A DNA stretch of 11,238 nt, from assembly GCA_021810575.1 (NCBI GenBank), contig JAJZIN010000018.1, positions 1 to 11,238 on the forward strand, written 5' to 3'. How positions within the stretch are numbered: position 1 is the first letter of the stretch; every line of letters starts with the position of its first letter. This document shows, in pieces, positions 1 to 7,136 of this stretch. This stretch comes from Thermoplasmata archaeon. Its GTDB lineage: Archaea; Thermoplasmatota; Thermoplasmata; Thermoplasmatales; Thermoplasmataceae. A program made the position numbers and the translations under genes. The notes beneath the pieces were generated by a model. That model saw only the letters and a program-made list of their open reading frames with translations. It was not told the DNA's origin and ran no database searches.

Positions 1-8
1 AACTGTTC

Positions 9-302
9 ATGGAAGAAGGATTATTGAAAGAATTATATGAAAAGCAGATAAGCATGTTCCTGGAAGACTCTGTTCGTTCCATAGAAGCAGGAGTGGCAAT
101 ACTTCCACTTCTCAGGAGAAAACTTGAGAGCGAGGAAGAGAGGCTTCAGTTCCGTCAAAGAGGAAATTTAAGTTTTACCCTTTTTGGTGGCTTTCTCATG
201 CTGATTGGCATATACGAATATAGGCAGTTAAAAATGATCGGTACCTCCATTCTTATAATAGGATTCCTGGTAAGTGTTTATGGTATTTTAAAACGATCCT
301 GA
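9..302 (+). CDS. Small two-helix membrane protein, unknown function
   Basis: I do not recognise this 97-residue protein. Residues 1-50 are charged and probably helical, with a Glu/Arg-rich patch near residues 36-51 (RRKLESEEERLQFRQR). Two hydrophobic segments follow at about 53-70 and 75-94, separated by a short YRQLK turn, so both ends would lie on the same side of the membrane. The protein ends in KRS. The ATG is only 8 bases from the window edge and the frame is still open upstream, so the true start may be further left and no promoter can be judged. The next gene begins 44 bases downstream with its own TATA-like box, so the two need not share a transcript. Confidence 0.6.
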   Translation: MEEGLLKELYEKQISMFLEDSVRSIEAGVAILPLLRRKLESEEERLQFRQRGNLSFTLFGGFLMLIGIYEYRQLKMIGTSILIIGFLVSVYGILKRS

Positions 303-316
303 AATGTAAGGCAGCA

Positions 317-328
317 TATTTAATATTA
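317..328 (+). promoter_or_regulatory. TATA-like box for the 347-805 gene
   Basis: An A/T-only stretch (ATTTAATATTAT) is centred about 25 bases upstream of the ATG at 347. No Shine-Dalgarno sequence lies between them. This spacing would start transcription at or next to the ATG, giving a leaderless mRNA, and it supports the start at 347 over the in-frame ATG 12 bases later. Confidence 0.5.
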
Positions 329-346
329 TATCTATTATGACAGAAT

Positions 347-805
347 ATGTCTTTAAACATGCAATATATAGCTAAATCTTTAACCGGTGGTTACACACCT
401 ATAAAGATTCTAAGATTTGCCATAATGGCATTTGCCATCATCGATGCGGCTGCACATCTTTATGCAAGCCCTGCCTCCTATCCCCTTGTAACTTTTTGGC
501 TTGAGATAGAAGTGGCAGCGTTCATAGTTATAGGAATGGTATTTCTACTAGGACTGAAGATATGGTATATCCCATCCATAGTTTTTACTCTGTTCAATCT
601 GGTTGTATTTCTGGTCTCTGGAGTTATAGCCATTCCCCCCATATCTTCAGCAGCACTGGTCGGCCATGTACAATTTGCGGATTATTCCTTTGGAAGGGCC
701 TTTTCACTGGCGGCATGGTTATTTATAATAATTGTTGGTACAATTTTATTATTCGTAGATAAGGGATCGAAACTCAATGACCTTCTGAGGGAGGACAACA
801 ATTAA
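347..805 (+). CDS. Four-helix integral membrane protein, unknown function
   Basis: This 152-residue protein has four predicted membrane segments at about residues 21-40, 48-70, 74-95 and 118-137, and a short charged tail (DKGSKLNDLLREDNN) that is probably cytosolic. I see no catalytic motif, only isolated polar residues in the first helices (Asp33, His37, Glu53, Glu55), so it may be a small channel, a sensor or a structural protein. The start at 347 fits a leaderless transcript. The last 32 bases overlap the 3' end of the convergent glycosyltransferase gene. A run of seven T residues just after the stop (810-816) could end transcription. Function cannot be assigned. Confidence 0.7.
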   Translation: MSLNMQYIAKSLTGGYTPIKILRFAIMAFAIIDAAAHLYASPASYPLVTFWLEIEVAAFIVIGMVFLLGLKIWYIPSIVFTLFNLVVFLVSGVIAIPPISSAALVGHVQFADYSFGRAFSLAAWLFIIIVGTILLFVDKGSKLNDLLREDNN

Positions 806-1580
806 AATCTTTTTTTCCAAATAGCAGGAAAGATACATAGCCAAGTAATGCGCTTAAATTTCTTAAGAGCCAGTAAATACCTATTTCTCCAAGGTCAATT
901 TTTTCCTTTTTAATATCGTCCCACATGATTTTATTCTTACTCTTCAACTGACCTCTTCCATATCCATTCCAGAAAGCCTGATTGAGAAATGAACGAAGAT
1001 CTTGTCTTGCAATATGTAATACCCTGCAGCTATTACAAAATATACTTTTATAGTCCATAGAAATAATTCTGAGGTTCAAATCTATATCTTCAGCAGTGAT
1101 AAATTTTGGATCAAAACCGCCTATCCTTATAAAAACATCTCTCTTGATTCCCATATTCATAGAAGGGGAAGTAATTTCAAAGTTTCTGTAAAATAGTTTA
1201 ACTCGTTTGAAGGAAGCGTAGCGTTTCATCCCCTTCTGAACAGTTTCTCCTGCAACCAGATCGGCGTTATTAAGACATTTGGTCATGCACTCCACCCAGC
1301 TACTATCAGGTATGGCGTCACCATCTGTGAACAAAATCAATCTGGATGAAGACATTTCAACTCCAAGGTTCCTACCCTCTCCTCTGGTGCACTTCTTTAT
1401 TTTATAGGACACCTTCTGTGTGTCAAACTTTTTCAATGCATCTACGGTACCGTCATTGCTTTCAGAATCTACAACGACTATATGGCACTGCATGGTTTGA
1501 GATAAAAGACTGTTTATCAACGTGTCAATATTTTTGATCTCATTGTATGTTGTAATAACAACTGTTGGAATTTCTTCCAT
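774..1580 (-). CDS. Family 2 glycosyltransferase
   Basis: This 268-residue GT-A fold glycosyltransferase transfers a sugar from a nucleotide-sugar donor. Visible motifs in order are VVITTYNE (residues 7-14), VVVDSESNDGT (35-45), the metal- and nucleotide-binding DGD in FTDGDA (86-88), GGFDPKFITAEDIDL with the acidic catalytic-base region (154-168), and NGYGRG (205-210). A hydrophobic stretch near residues 234-255 suggests membrane attachment, which fits lipid-linked glycan or surface-polymer synthesis. I chose the start at 1580 because its ATG shares one base with the TGA of the zinc-finger gene (TGATG), implying translational coupling. The frame can be extended 25 residues upstream, but that extension is charged, lies before the conserved beta-strand and duplicates zinc-finger coding sequence. 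The acceptor and sugar cannot be told from sequence. Confidence 0.85.
   Translation of the reverse strand: MEEIPTVVITTYNEIKNIDTLINSLLSQTMQCHIVVVDSESNDGTVDALKKFDTQKVSYKIKKCTRGEGRNLGVEMSSSRLILFTDGDAIPDSSWVECMTKCLNNADLVAGETVQKGMKRYASFKRVKLFYRNFEITSPSMNMGIKRDVFIRIGGFDPKFITAEDIDLNLRIISMDYKSIFCNSCRVLHIARQDLRSFLNQAFWNGYGRGQLKSKNKIMWDDIKKEKIDLGEIGIYWLLRNLSALLGYVSFLLFGKKDFNCCPPSEGH
808..818 (+). terminator. T-run after the 347-805 gene
   Basis: Seven consecutive T residues (810-816) lie five bases after the TAA stop. Archaeal transcription often ends at such U-tracts without a hairpin. The tract lies inside the convergent glycosyltransferase gene on the other strand. Confidence 0.35.
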
Positions 1581-1771
1581 CAGACCCAGTCCGCTCTCCT
1601 CGCTTCCCTCTCCTTCTTTGTCTCTTTCTTGTATTTCTTGTAGTGTTCCCTGCATAGATGCACCTTTGTCGCCTTTGCATCGAAGGTAAATACCTTGTTT
1701 GCAAGCTCAGCTGGAACTGTTTGATAACTCTCTTCTTCGCATCCCTTAACATCACACTTCTTTTCAGACAT
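1580..1771 (-). CDS. Small CCCH-type zinc-binding protein
   Basis: This 63-residue protein has Cys6-x4-Cys11 and, after 28 residues, Cys40-x2-His43, a likely single zinc site (MSEKKCDVKGC...HLCREHYKKY). The C-terminal third is very basic and probably helical (KKYKKETKKEREARR), which suits RNA or DNA binding or ribosome association. That role is inference. An upstream in-frame ATG at 1792 would add seven residues. I prefer 1771 because a TATA-like box is centred about 25 bases before it, and the box would sit on top of a start at 1792. It lies downstream of the RNase P RNA on the same strand, and its stop codon overlaps the glycosyltransferase start. I do not recognise a named family. Confidence 0.75.
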   Translation of the reverse strand: MSEKKCDVKGCEEESYQTVPAELANKVFTFDAKATKVHLCREHYKKYKKETKKEREARRADWV

Positions 1772-1790
1772 GGTGATGTATATGCATCTC

Positions 1791-1804
1791 ATTTATTATT
1801 TTTA
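1791..1804 (-). promoter_or_regulatory. TATA-like box for the zinc-finger/glycosyltransferase pair
   Basis: On the minus strand this reads TAAAAATAATAAAT, centred about 26 bases upstream of the ATG at 1771 and just after the 3' end of the RNase P RNA. It would give a leaderless mRNA for the two coupled genes, independent of the RNA gene. Confidence 0.5.
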
Positions 1805-1826
1805 GTCATTGAAGATAAGTTATTAA

Positions 1827-2150
1827 ATGGGAATGCCCGGAGTAAGCTCCCTTCTGTTCCCCTGTAAAACAGGCTGGCAGCATTCGACTATGGCCGTAAG
1901 GCACGCTGCGTCCTACCCGACCCTCAGAGTGGTTTCACGGGGTCTCTTTGGACTTTCTCCAACCAGGTCAGCTGTCCCATCACCAATCCAGGAAACGTCA
2001 TCCTCAGGGAATCATTCTTTACCTGGAAATGTTTCTTTCTTTTGCCGTTGCCATTCCTCTCGGAATACCTGCATGGCAGGTTGGTATCCACCCAGGAGGG
2101 GAGACTTTCCTCACTCCAGTGGAGCGTAAGCTGCCCTCGGGCTTTCCCAA
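1827..2150 (-). ncRNA. rnpB: RNase P RNA
   Basis: This is the catalytic RNA of RNase P, which cuts the 5' leader from pre-tRNAs. On the minus strand it shows the conserved 5' element GAGGAAAGTCTCC (2112-2100), a GTGAAACCAC element (complement of about 1930-1938), ATAGTCGAATGCTGCC (near 1891-1875), and the 3' element ACAGAAGGGAGCTTACTCC (near 1857-1839). The ends close a P1 helix: 2148-2135 pairs with 1842-1829 over 14 positions with two mismatches. Internal hairpins include CCTGC-CAT-GCAGG and TTCC-GAGA-GGAA with a GNRA loop. The length near 320 nt fits archaeal type A. Exact ends are estimated from P1. Reading frames running across this region on the plus strand are not genes. Confidence 0.93.
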
Positions 2151-2164
2151 TGGTGATCTGAAGT

Positions 2165-2178
2165 TAATTAATTAAAAT
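2165..2178 (-). promoter_or_regulatory. TATA-like box for rnpB
   Basis: The minus strand reads TTTTAATTAATTAA just upstream of the P1 helix. Its centre lies about 25 bases before the expected RNA 5' end near 2150. Confidence 0.5.
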
Positions 2179-2308
2179 GTCGCAACAAAGAACATGAATA
2201 GTGTATGGATTCAGGGAATCTTTTCTTCAGTTCCAGAAAGTCTTGCGTCAACAAAATTTTTTACTCTACTTTTAGGATAAAGATTGTACTATACCTCTGT
2301 ACCATAAC

Positions 2309-2320
2309 TTAGTTAATAAC
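2309..2320 (+). promoter_or_regulatory. TATA-like box for the surface-protein gene
   Basis: TTAGTTAATAAC is centred about 25 bases before the ATG at 2339. A GGAG at 2334-2337 is only one base from the ATG, too close to act as a normal ribosome-binding site, so a leaderless start is more likely. The rest of 2181-2308 shows no gene. Confidence 0.45.
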
Positions 2321-2338
2321 TGCATCGATTGTAGGAGT

Positions 2339-4153
2339 ATGAATAAAATTACCATAGCGGCAATAGCAGTGGTGTTTCTACTGGCCAGCGGGAGTGCAAT
2401 ATCTCTTGCCTCCAGTGGAAATGTGAATGGAACGGTAACGACCAAAACTATCGATGGATACTCAGTGTCCTATAATAGCACAAATGGATACATAAGAGAT
2501 GTCTCATATGAATATTTGACTGGTGGCCATGTCACCTTATCCAGTGGCATATATGTCAATGGAACACAGGTTTCTACAAACATGTTCCTGAAAAACGAGA
2601 TATCCATGGATAGCGGGAACGTGATCCTATTTGGAAACAGTGAACCACAATCTATTGGAATAATGACAGGTTCAGCGGGACATAGCAATATGAATATACA
2701 TCTCAATGAAAGTGCAAGAATTCTAGAAAGCAATTTTAAGTTGAGTTCATCAAACCAGTTCCAGTTCGGTGGAATGGGAATGAAAACATATTCCGGAATG
2801 GAATTCAGGTCCTATGAAATCATGAATGGAAATTTCACAGGGGTTATAGTCACCGATGGGAAGGTCTCACTGAAAGGGAGTGACTCAAATACAGTAATGA
2901 GCATTGAGCAGGCTAACAGTACATTTATGGAAAAACTAACACCGTTGTTTGCTGTGTTTGTCACGTCACAGAATATTCAGAATTTGCTTCAAAATCATAA
3001 AAACCAGTTGATCAGTAATAAATTTTCGTACAATAACACAACCGGAAAGGTTCTTGGAAAATATGTGAGTTTCATATTCGATAATTCCACAAATACCATA
3101 AATAACATGAATCTAACAAGTCAGAACATAAACTCAACACTGTTTTCCTCAGTTAAAATATCCGGAAATGGAACAATCGGGAGAGGATTCAATATACCTT
3201 CATTCAGAATGGGAAGTGTACAGACATATGGCTCAATATTCTTCTATGCAAACGACACTTACATAATGACAGTACACGACAATCCTGTTGCACAATCATC
3301 GTATATAGTGAACAATGGCACAATAGTCTTTTCACTGCCGGAGCACAGCAATGTGACCATGCTGAAAATGAATGGTATTGATACCAGGTTCAATGAATCG
3401 ATGATACTCACGGGCTCATCCTTCCAGGAAAACGAAATGTTCGGTCTGAACAACAGGGTAAGTTTTGGTACAGAAGTTCTGAAAATTAACACACCTAATG
3501 TTACAGAGATGATGGTTGTAAATGGAGGCAATATCACAGTGAAGAACAACTCAACCATTGCAGTAAAAACAGGTAACTACGAAATGATAAACATTGTAGC
3601 ACCACCTGGATTACATAACCTCGGAAAGTACCAGAAGAGAGTGGATAAAGCACTGAGTTCAGGACAAATTGCAGCGGAACTTTCAATTAATGGAAACACA
3701 AATTCACAGAACTTCACGATGTCATTCAATTCTACAGTGATCACAAACATAACATCAATCAGCTCTGGACATGCGATGATATCATTAAGTGCAGTTCCGG
3801 GACATAAGAAGGGAACTAACGTGGCAATATTCATCTCAAATTCATTCCTGCAGAATTCCCATAATGTCTACATAAAGTTCGATGGAACAGTCATAAGCTC
3901 CCTCAGCATGAACGGACTCCTGAATGATACGAGCTCAGTTTCAGCAGCTTATTCTGTGTACGCTGAAAGTAACGGAGATCTTGTCATAGTGCACGTCCCG
4001 CATTTCTCCAATCACACCATAGAAATATCTGACACTGCATTCCCGGCTTCCTCATCAGCAGTCAGTTCGCTTGTAATTCCTGCAATCGGAATAGTAATTG
4101 CAGCAGTAATCGTAATTGGGGCAGTTGTATATCTCAGAAAGAGAAACAACTAA
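2339..4153 (+). CDS. Secreted, C-terminally anchored, glycosylation-rich surface protein
   Basis: This 604-residue protein starts with a classical signal peptide (MNKITIAAIAVVFLLASGSA, likely cleaved near residues 20-26). It ends in one membrane helix at about 578-599 followed by a basic stop-transfer tail (RKRNN). Nearly all the chain would therefore face the outside. The ectodomain is rich in Ser, Thr, Asn and Gly, has no cysteine that I noticed, and carries at least 23 N-x-S/T sequons spread from about residue 30 to 560, so heavy N-glycosylation is expected. Alternating polar and hydrophobic segments suggest beta-rich, possibly repeated, domains. I see no protease or hydrolase motif. A cell-surface role such as adhesion, envelope protection or binding is inference. 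It stands alone, converging on the GINS gene with a 13-base gap. Confidence 0.8.
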   Translation: MNKITIAAIAVVFLLASGSAISLASSGNVNGTVTTKTIDGYSVSYNSTNGYIRDVSYEYLTGGHVTLSSGIYVNGTQVSTNMFLKNEISMDSGNVILFGNSEPQSIGIMTGSAGHSNMNIHLNESARILESNFKLSSSNQFQFGGMGMKTYSGMEFRSYEIMNGNFTGVIVTDGKVSLKGSDSNTVMSIEQANSTFMEKLTPLFAVFVTSQNIQNLLQNHKNQLISNKFSYNNTTGKVLGKYVSFIFDNSTNTINNMNLTSQNINSTLFSSVKISGNGTIGRGFNIPSFRMGSVQTYGSIFFYANDTYIMTVHDNPVAQSSYIVNNGTIVFSLPEHSNVTMLKMNGIDTRFNESMILTGSSFQENEMFGLNNRVSFGTEVLKINTPNVTEMMVVNGGNITVKNNSTIAVKTGNYEMINIVAPPGLHNLGKYQKRVDKALSSGQIAAELSINGNTNSQNFTMSFNSTVITNITSISSGHAMISLSAVPGHKKGTNVAIFISNSFLQNSHNVYIKFDGTVISSLSMNGLLNDTSSVSAAYSVYAESNGDLVIVHVPHFSNHTIEISDTAFPASSSAVSSLVIPAIGIVIAAVIVIGAVVYLRKRNN

Positions 4154-4177
4154 AAATTTTTAAAATTCAATTTTTTA
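4154..4177. terminator. T/A-rich tracts between convergent genes
   Basis: T runs at 4157-4161 and 4171-4176 serve the plus strand. A runs at 4152-4156 and 4162-4165 give U-tracts on the minus strand. The surface-protein gene and the GINS gene end within 14 bases of each other here, so a shared bidirectional U-tract terminator is likely. Confidence 0.4.
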
Positions 4178-4832
4178 TTATATCCTCAAGTAAAATTTTT
4201 CTTGCATATTTTCTTGAAACAAGTATTTCTGTTACTGTATCAGGAAGAAATATTATATCACCCTTATGTAGATAAAAGTCTCCTACGGAGGTTGCCACAG
4301 GCAAAAAGTCCGCAGTTACGGAAACGGTTGACATGTTTTCCGCTTCTTGTTTGATCTTCCCCGGTTTCTCAATTTTCTGTTCCTCCACATTTGTGTCTGG
4401 GCTGGAAATACTTTCTTCATTTCCTTCTTCTTTTCCAGGCTCCTCTTCAGGTTTGATTATTCTCTCGAGATAAGCCATCATTTTGTTGTGGTTTTCCATT
4501 ATGAATGTTTTTTCTTCTGGGGCGAGAGGCTCGTAAGTCTTAGAACTTATGTCAAAGAGTGAATCCCGAAGTAGTTTTTCATATCTCTTGAGGAGAAAAT
4601 TTCTCAGGTTGTTCTCCAGTTTTTCTTTCTTGTCCATCACTTTCCTGTAATTTTCTATTCTTGATTCAGAGACGCTTTTTGCTGCCATTTCATTCAGGGT
4701 TGTAAGCGCTTCCCTCACTTCATTGTAAAAGCTGGGCTTTATCCTCTGAATAGACTGGCTGGAACTCTCTATTCTGTAGTATTCCCTTATCTCTTTCGTG
4801 ATCCTTTCTATTTCTACTATTGATAAACCCAT
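4167..4832 (-). CDS. gins51: GINS complex subunit Gins51
   Basis: GINS joins MCM and the GAN/RecJ-like protein in the archaeal replicative helicase complex. This 221-residue protein has the A-then-B order of the Gins51 (Sld5/Psf1-like) class. A helical A domain covers about 1-125, with the LRNFLLKRYEKLLRDS helix at 76-91. A Glu/Lys/Pro-rich linker spans 127-168. A small beta-rich B domain covers 169-221 (VTADFLPVA...YLHKGDIIFLPDTVTEILVSRKYARKI). In Thermoplasma a single Gins51 forms a homotetramer, and no Gins23 is seen here. The unusually acidic linker may allow domain movement. It sits downstream of the TatD-related and NreA genes on the same strand, but has its own TATA-like box in the 39-base gap. 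Confidence 0.85.
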   Translation of the reverse strand: MGLSIVEIERITKEIREYYRIESSSQSIQRIKPSFYNEVREALTTLNEMAAKSVSESRIENYRKVMDKKEKLENNLRNFLLKRYEKLLRDSLFDISSKTYEPLAPEEKTFIMENHNKMMAYLERIIKPEEEPGKEEGNEESISSPDTNVEEQKIEKPGKIKQEAENMSTVSVTADFLPVATSVGDFYLHKGDIIFLPDTVTEILVSRKYARKILLEDIIKN

Positions 4833-4856
4833 CTTTTCTGATCATATATCATTCTT

Positions 4857-4870
4857 GTTAAAAAATATAT
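4857..4870 (-). promoter_or_regulatory. TATA-like box for gins51
   Basis: On the minus strand an ATATATTTTTTAAC stretch lies about 25-38 bases upstream of the ATG at 4832. This allows a separate leaderless gins51 transcript besides any read-through from nreA. Confidence 0.4.
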
Positions 4871-4871
4871 A

Positions 4872-5717
4872 TTATTCTAGAAGGGACTCGAATGGTTCAC
4901 TCCCAAAGATTTCTAAAGGGAGGTCCCTGAACGTACTGTTGAATGTATGTTCCCAGGAATCAGGATAATTCTGTCTTATCATGATTGCGCGAAGCGGAAC
5001 AGAGTCAGGCGGCAGAAATCTATTATCATCACCCGGATCATTAATGTAGTCAGTCTCCAGAAGAAATTTCTTTTCCGTGGACATGGACTCTCTAACAAAT
5101 TTCCTGGTAGCTGGAATGGAAAAACGCATCCATGAGTCACTCCAGAGATTTACCGGCAACGCGTGATGCTTTACAACCTTCCGCGGGTCGAGACCATTCT
5201 TCCTGGCAAAAGCCTCTATTTCCAATATCCTGGTATTATCAAGATCTTCCGTATGCAATATTGCAGGGCATTCCAGTTCACCGCATCTGGAAAAGGCATA
5301 TTCAAGCAGCCTATTGGATTCATCCACAACTGAAGCTGAAACTGGAAAATGAGGTCTTCCTATCTCCCCCATAGCATTTACAACCCCTTCCCCAATGAGT
5401 TTTGCCGCTCTGTCTATTCCATTCATCACAAGAGTTTCCCCATCAAGACCAATTTCTGAAAAGCGAGCATAATCAAGTGGATATGGACCTATGGTGATTA
5501 GGACCGTTAAACCTGTTTCTCTTCTTACAGCCTCTGCCATCTTTATTGTCCTTTCATATATTGTTTCATAATAATGATCAGGGGACAGGGAATAGTCTGG
5601 AAGGTTAGTAAGATTGATTGCATTGCCACCCGCTTTCTTGAATCGTAATGCACCTTCAATAAAATTCCCTCCATAATTGAGATGGAAGTGATTGTCAAAA
5701 ATCAGATAATCACCCAT
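4872..5717 (-). CDS. TatD-related metal-dependent hydrolase
   Basis: This 281-residue protein is a TIM-barrel metal hydrolase of the amidohydrolase superfamily, TatD-related archaeal branch (COG1099-like). Likely metal ligands, in family order, are His10 and His12 (DNHFHLN), Glu118 (MGEIGRPHF), His155 (ILHTED), His184 or His185 (VVKHHALP) and Asp223 (LLETDYIND). All the expected positions are present, so it should be active. TatD proteins are often 3'-5' exonucleases or DNases acting on damaged DNA, but the substrate of this archaeal branch is not established. The ATG shares a base with the TGA of nreA (TGATG), so the two are translationally coupled and probably act in the same process. Confidence 0.82.
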   Translation of the reverse strand: MGDYLIFDNHFHLNYGGNFIEGALRFKKAGGNAINLTNLPDYSLSPDHYYETIYERTIKMAEAVRRETGLTVLITIGPYPLDYARFSEIGLDGETLVMNGIDRAAKLIGEGVVNAMGEIGRPHFPVSASVVDESNRLLEYAFSRCGELECPAILHTEDLDNTRILEIEAFARKNGLDPRKVVKHHALPVNLWSDSWMRFSIPATRKFVRESMSTEKKFLLETDYINDPGDDNRFLPPDSVPLRAIMIRQNYPDSWEHTFNSTFRDLPLEIFGSEPFESLLE

Positions 5718-6913
5718 CAGAAATCAACCAGCCTCTTCTGCCTCTGTTGATTTTTCAGAATCCACGACATTTCCTTTGCCTTTTCTATACCCAATCTTGA
5801 TTCCTTCATGAATTCATCGGTCGAAGAAAATTTAACGGGCCTGGTTTTCATGGCCTCTCTGACAGAACTCCTTATGACCCATACACCAAGGGGAGAATGA
5901 TATTCTGAGCCAATAGTTCTTACAACAATGACAGATGCCTGTTTTCTCACCGATTTAAGGTATCTTGCAATTGATAGCCTTGCGGCATAGTATGCCCCTG
6001 TAATATTTGAAGCATATTTAGTCCTCCCATTTGGCCCTTCATAATCAATTGAAACAGAACCCTGGCCCCACAGGGAACCTCTGTTCCACTGCTCAAGCAT
6101 TTCAAAGGAAAATGGTCCAGGAAGGAGTACAACCTGAAACGAATTACCCACATAACTCATGTCGAATTGCATGATATCTGAAATCCATGGGTAGTGAATA
6201 ATATCCTTTTTTAGCTCTTTGAAAAGAACGTCATCAGTGGCAGTTATTGCCCATCTTGTAGGTACCATCTTCCTCTGGTGATCTATCCCTATCAAACCAC
6301 CGGCAAGTATGTTTTGCAGATATTCTGGCTGAAAGCCCTCCTGAAACAGTTTGAAAAGGGCCTGTGAAGACTTCAGATCATTATCTTCGTGAATGTAATC
6401 AACCATTCTTGGTATTTTGGGATTTCCCGTAACCCTGAGATTGGAGACCATTGCAGTTGATCCAACCGGAGTATCAAAAAAATCTCCTGTATCAGGACCA
6501 TGCATGGAAAAGTGATCGGTCTTGAAAGCGATCTCAAATGGTTTCACAGAAGAAGCACTTTCCAGTATATATTCATGAAATTTCTCATCTGGTCTTCTTA
6601 TGGACATCTTTGATGCTGTTCTGTAGACATTTGAATTCATGGAAATAACTTCCTCCAGTTTCATCCCAAATCTGTCCTTACCATAATCAAAAACATCCTG
6701 ATTAAAGAGGGCAGTTGGACCCGCAAGAACTTCTGGATATCCATAATTGCCGACAAATATACCTGGGGGAGTATCTGTTTCTGCTTCTCCACTGACCATC
6801 CTGAGTTCAAGACCGCTGGATTTGAGGTTCTTTATTATGGGACAATATCCAAGTCCACATAAATTCTTTTTTGCCTTACAGGAACTGCAATATGGAAACA
6901 CTTTATTATACAT
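5717..6913 (-). CDS. nreA: NreA-type DNA repair protein, PCNA-binding
   Basis: This 398-residue protein matches the archaeal Nre family (DUF650/DUF651 type), which takes part in DNA damage repair and binds the sliding clamp. At the N-terminus Cys9, Cys12, Cys19 and Cys24 (CSSC...CGLGYC) form a likely zinc site. Family signatures follow: GNYGYPEVLAGP (55-66), DTPVGS (147-152), KMVPTRWAITATDD (215-228) and YHSPLGVWVIR (338-348). The last seven residues, Q392-K-R-L-V-D-F398, fit the start of a PIP box (Q-x-x-L-x-x-F) with one aromatic residue at the extreme C-terminus, the usual place in this family. It leads a leftward unit with the coupled TatD-like gene and then gins51. Confidence 0.88.
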   Translation of the reverse strand: MYNKVFPYCSSCKAKKNLCGLGYCPIIKNLKSSGLELRMVSGEAETDTPPGIFVGNYGYPEVLAGPTALFNQDVFDYGKDRFGMKLEEVISMNSNVYRTASKMSIRRPDEKFHEYILESASSVKPFEIAFKTDHFSMHGPDTGDFFDTPVGSTAMVSNLRVTGNPKIPRMVDYIHEDNDLKSSQALFKLFQEGFQPEYLQNILAGGLIGIDHQRKMVPTRWAITATDDVLFKELKKDIIHYPWISDIMQFDMSYVGNSFQVVLLPGPFSFEMLEQWNRGSLWGQGSVSIDYEGPNGRTKYASNITGAYYAARLSIARYLKSVRKQASVIVVRTIGSEYHSPLGVWVIRSSVREAMKTRPVKFSSTDEFMKESRLGIEKAKEMSWILKNQQRQKRLVDF

Positions 6914-6923
6914 GATTATGGAA

Positions 6924-6940
6924 CTAATAATTTTATCTTT
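6924..6940 (-). promoter_or_regulatory. TATA-like box for nreA
   Basis: The minus strand reads AAAGATAAAATTATTAG, ending 11 bases before the ATG and centred near 6935. No Shine-Dalgarno sequence is visible, so the nreA transcript is probably leaderless. Confidence 0.4.
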
Positions 6941-6983
6941 TTCGAGAGGTAATACATGACACGAAAAGAGAATTAGAGCGAGT

Positions 6984-6991
6984 GTTTAATT
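6984..6991 (+). promoter_or_regulatory. TATA-like box in front of the hairpin cluster
   Basis: TGTTTAAT is centred about 25 bases before 7011-7013, where the first perfect hairpin stem begins. The spacing is what a small RNA promoter on the plus strand would need. Confidence 0.3.
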
Positions 6992-7010
6992 CAGAGAATG
7001 ATGCAATCTA

Positions 7011-7136
7011 AACTGTCCTCACATGAGGCAGCAAGACACTCTGTTTGAGGGCAGGACAGTTAGGACGAACTGCCCATAAGAACACATGGGATTCAATGAC
7101 CTGCTCGTCCTATGGAAATGAAGCATATACCTTCAT
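7011..7136 (+). ncRNA. Candidate structured RNA (hairpin cluster), unassigned
   Basis: Between divergent nreA and psmA lies a dense run of perfect stems. They are AACTGTCCT 7011-7019 with AGGACAGTT 7053-7061 (9 bp), AGGACGA 7062-7068 with TCGTCCT 7105-7111 (7 bp) enclosing CCCAT 7073-7077 with ATGGG 7086-7090, and ATGAAG 7118-7123 with CTTCAT 7131-7136. A competing stem, GGGCAG 7049-7054 with CTGCCC 7070-7075, would break the first two, as in a switching RNA. I cannot match it to SRP RNA, tmRNA, or C/D or H/ACA guide RNAs: no clean box pair or ACA tail is present. Strand is inferred only from the TATA-like box at 6984. It could instead be a regulatory DNA element. Confidence 0.35.

Noticed and set aside
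1581..1655. 25-residue N-terminal extension of the glycosyltransferase
   Set aside because: It lies before the first conserved beta-strand, overlaps zinc-finger coding sequence in another frame, and the TGATG-coupled ATG at 1580 is a better start.
1827..2175. Two overlapping plus-strand reading frames of 100 and 75 codons
   Set aside because: They run antisense across the RNase P RNA, have no promoter-like spacing, and their composition follows the RNA helices.
7062..7111. tRNA-like 7-bp stem (AGGACGA/TCGTCCT) suggesting a tRNA
   Set aside because: Only 36 bases lie between the arms, with no D, anticodon or T arms, so it cannot fold as a tRNA. It is kept only as part of a candidate structured RNA.
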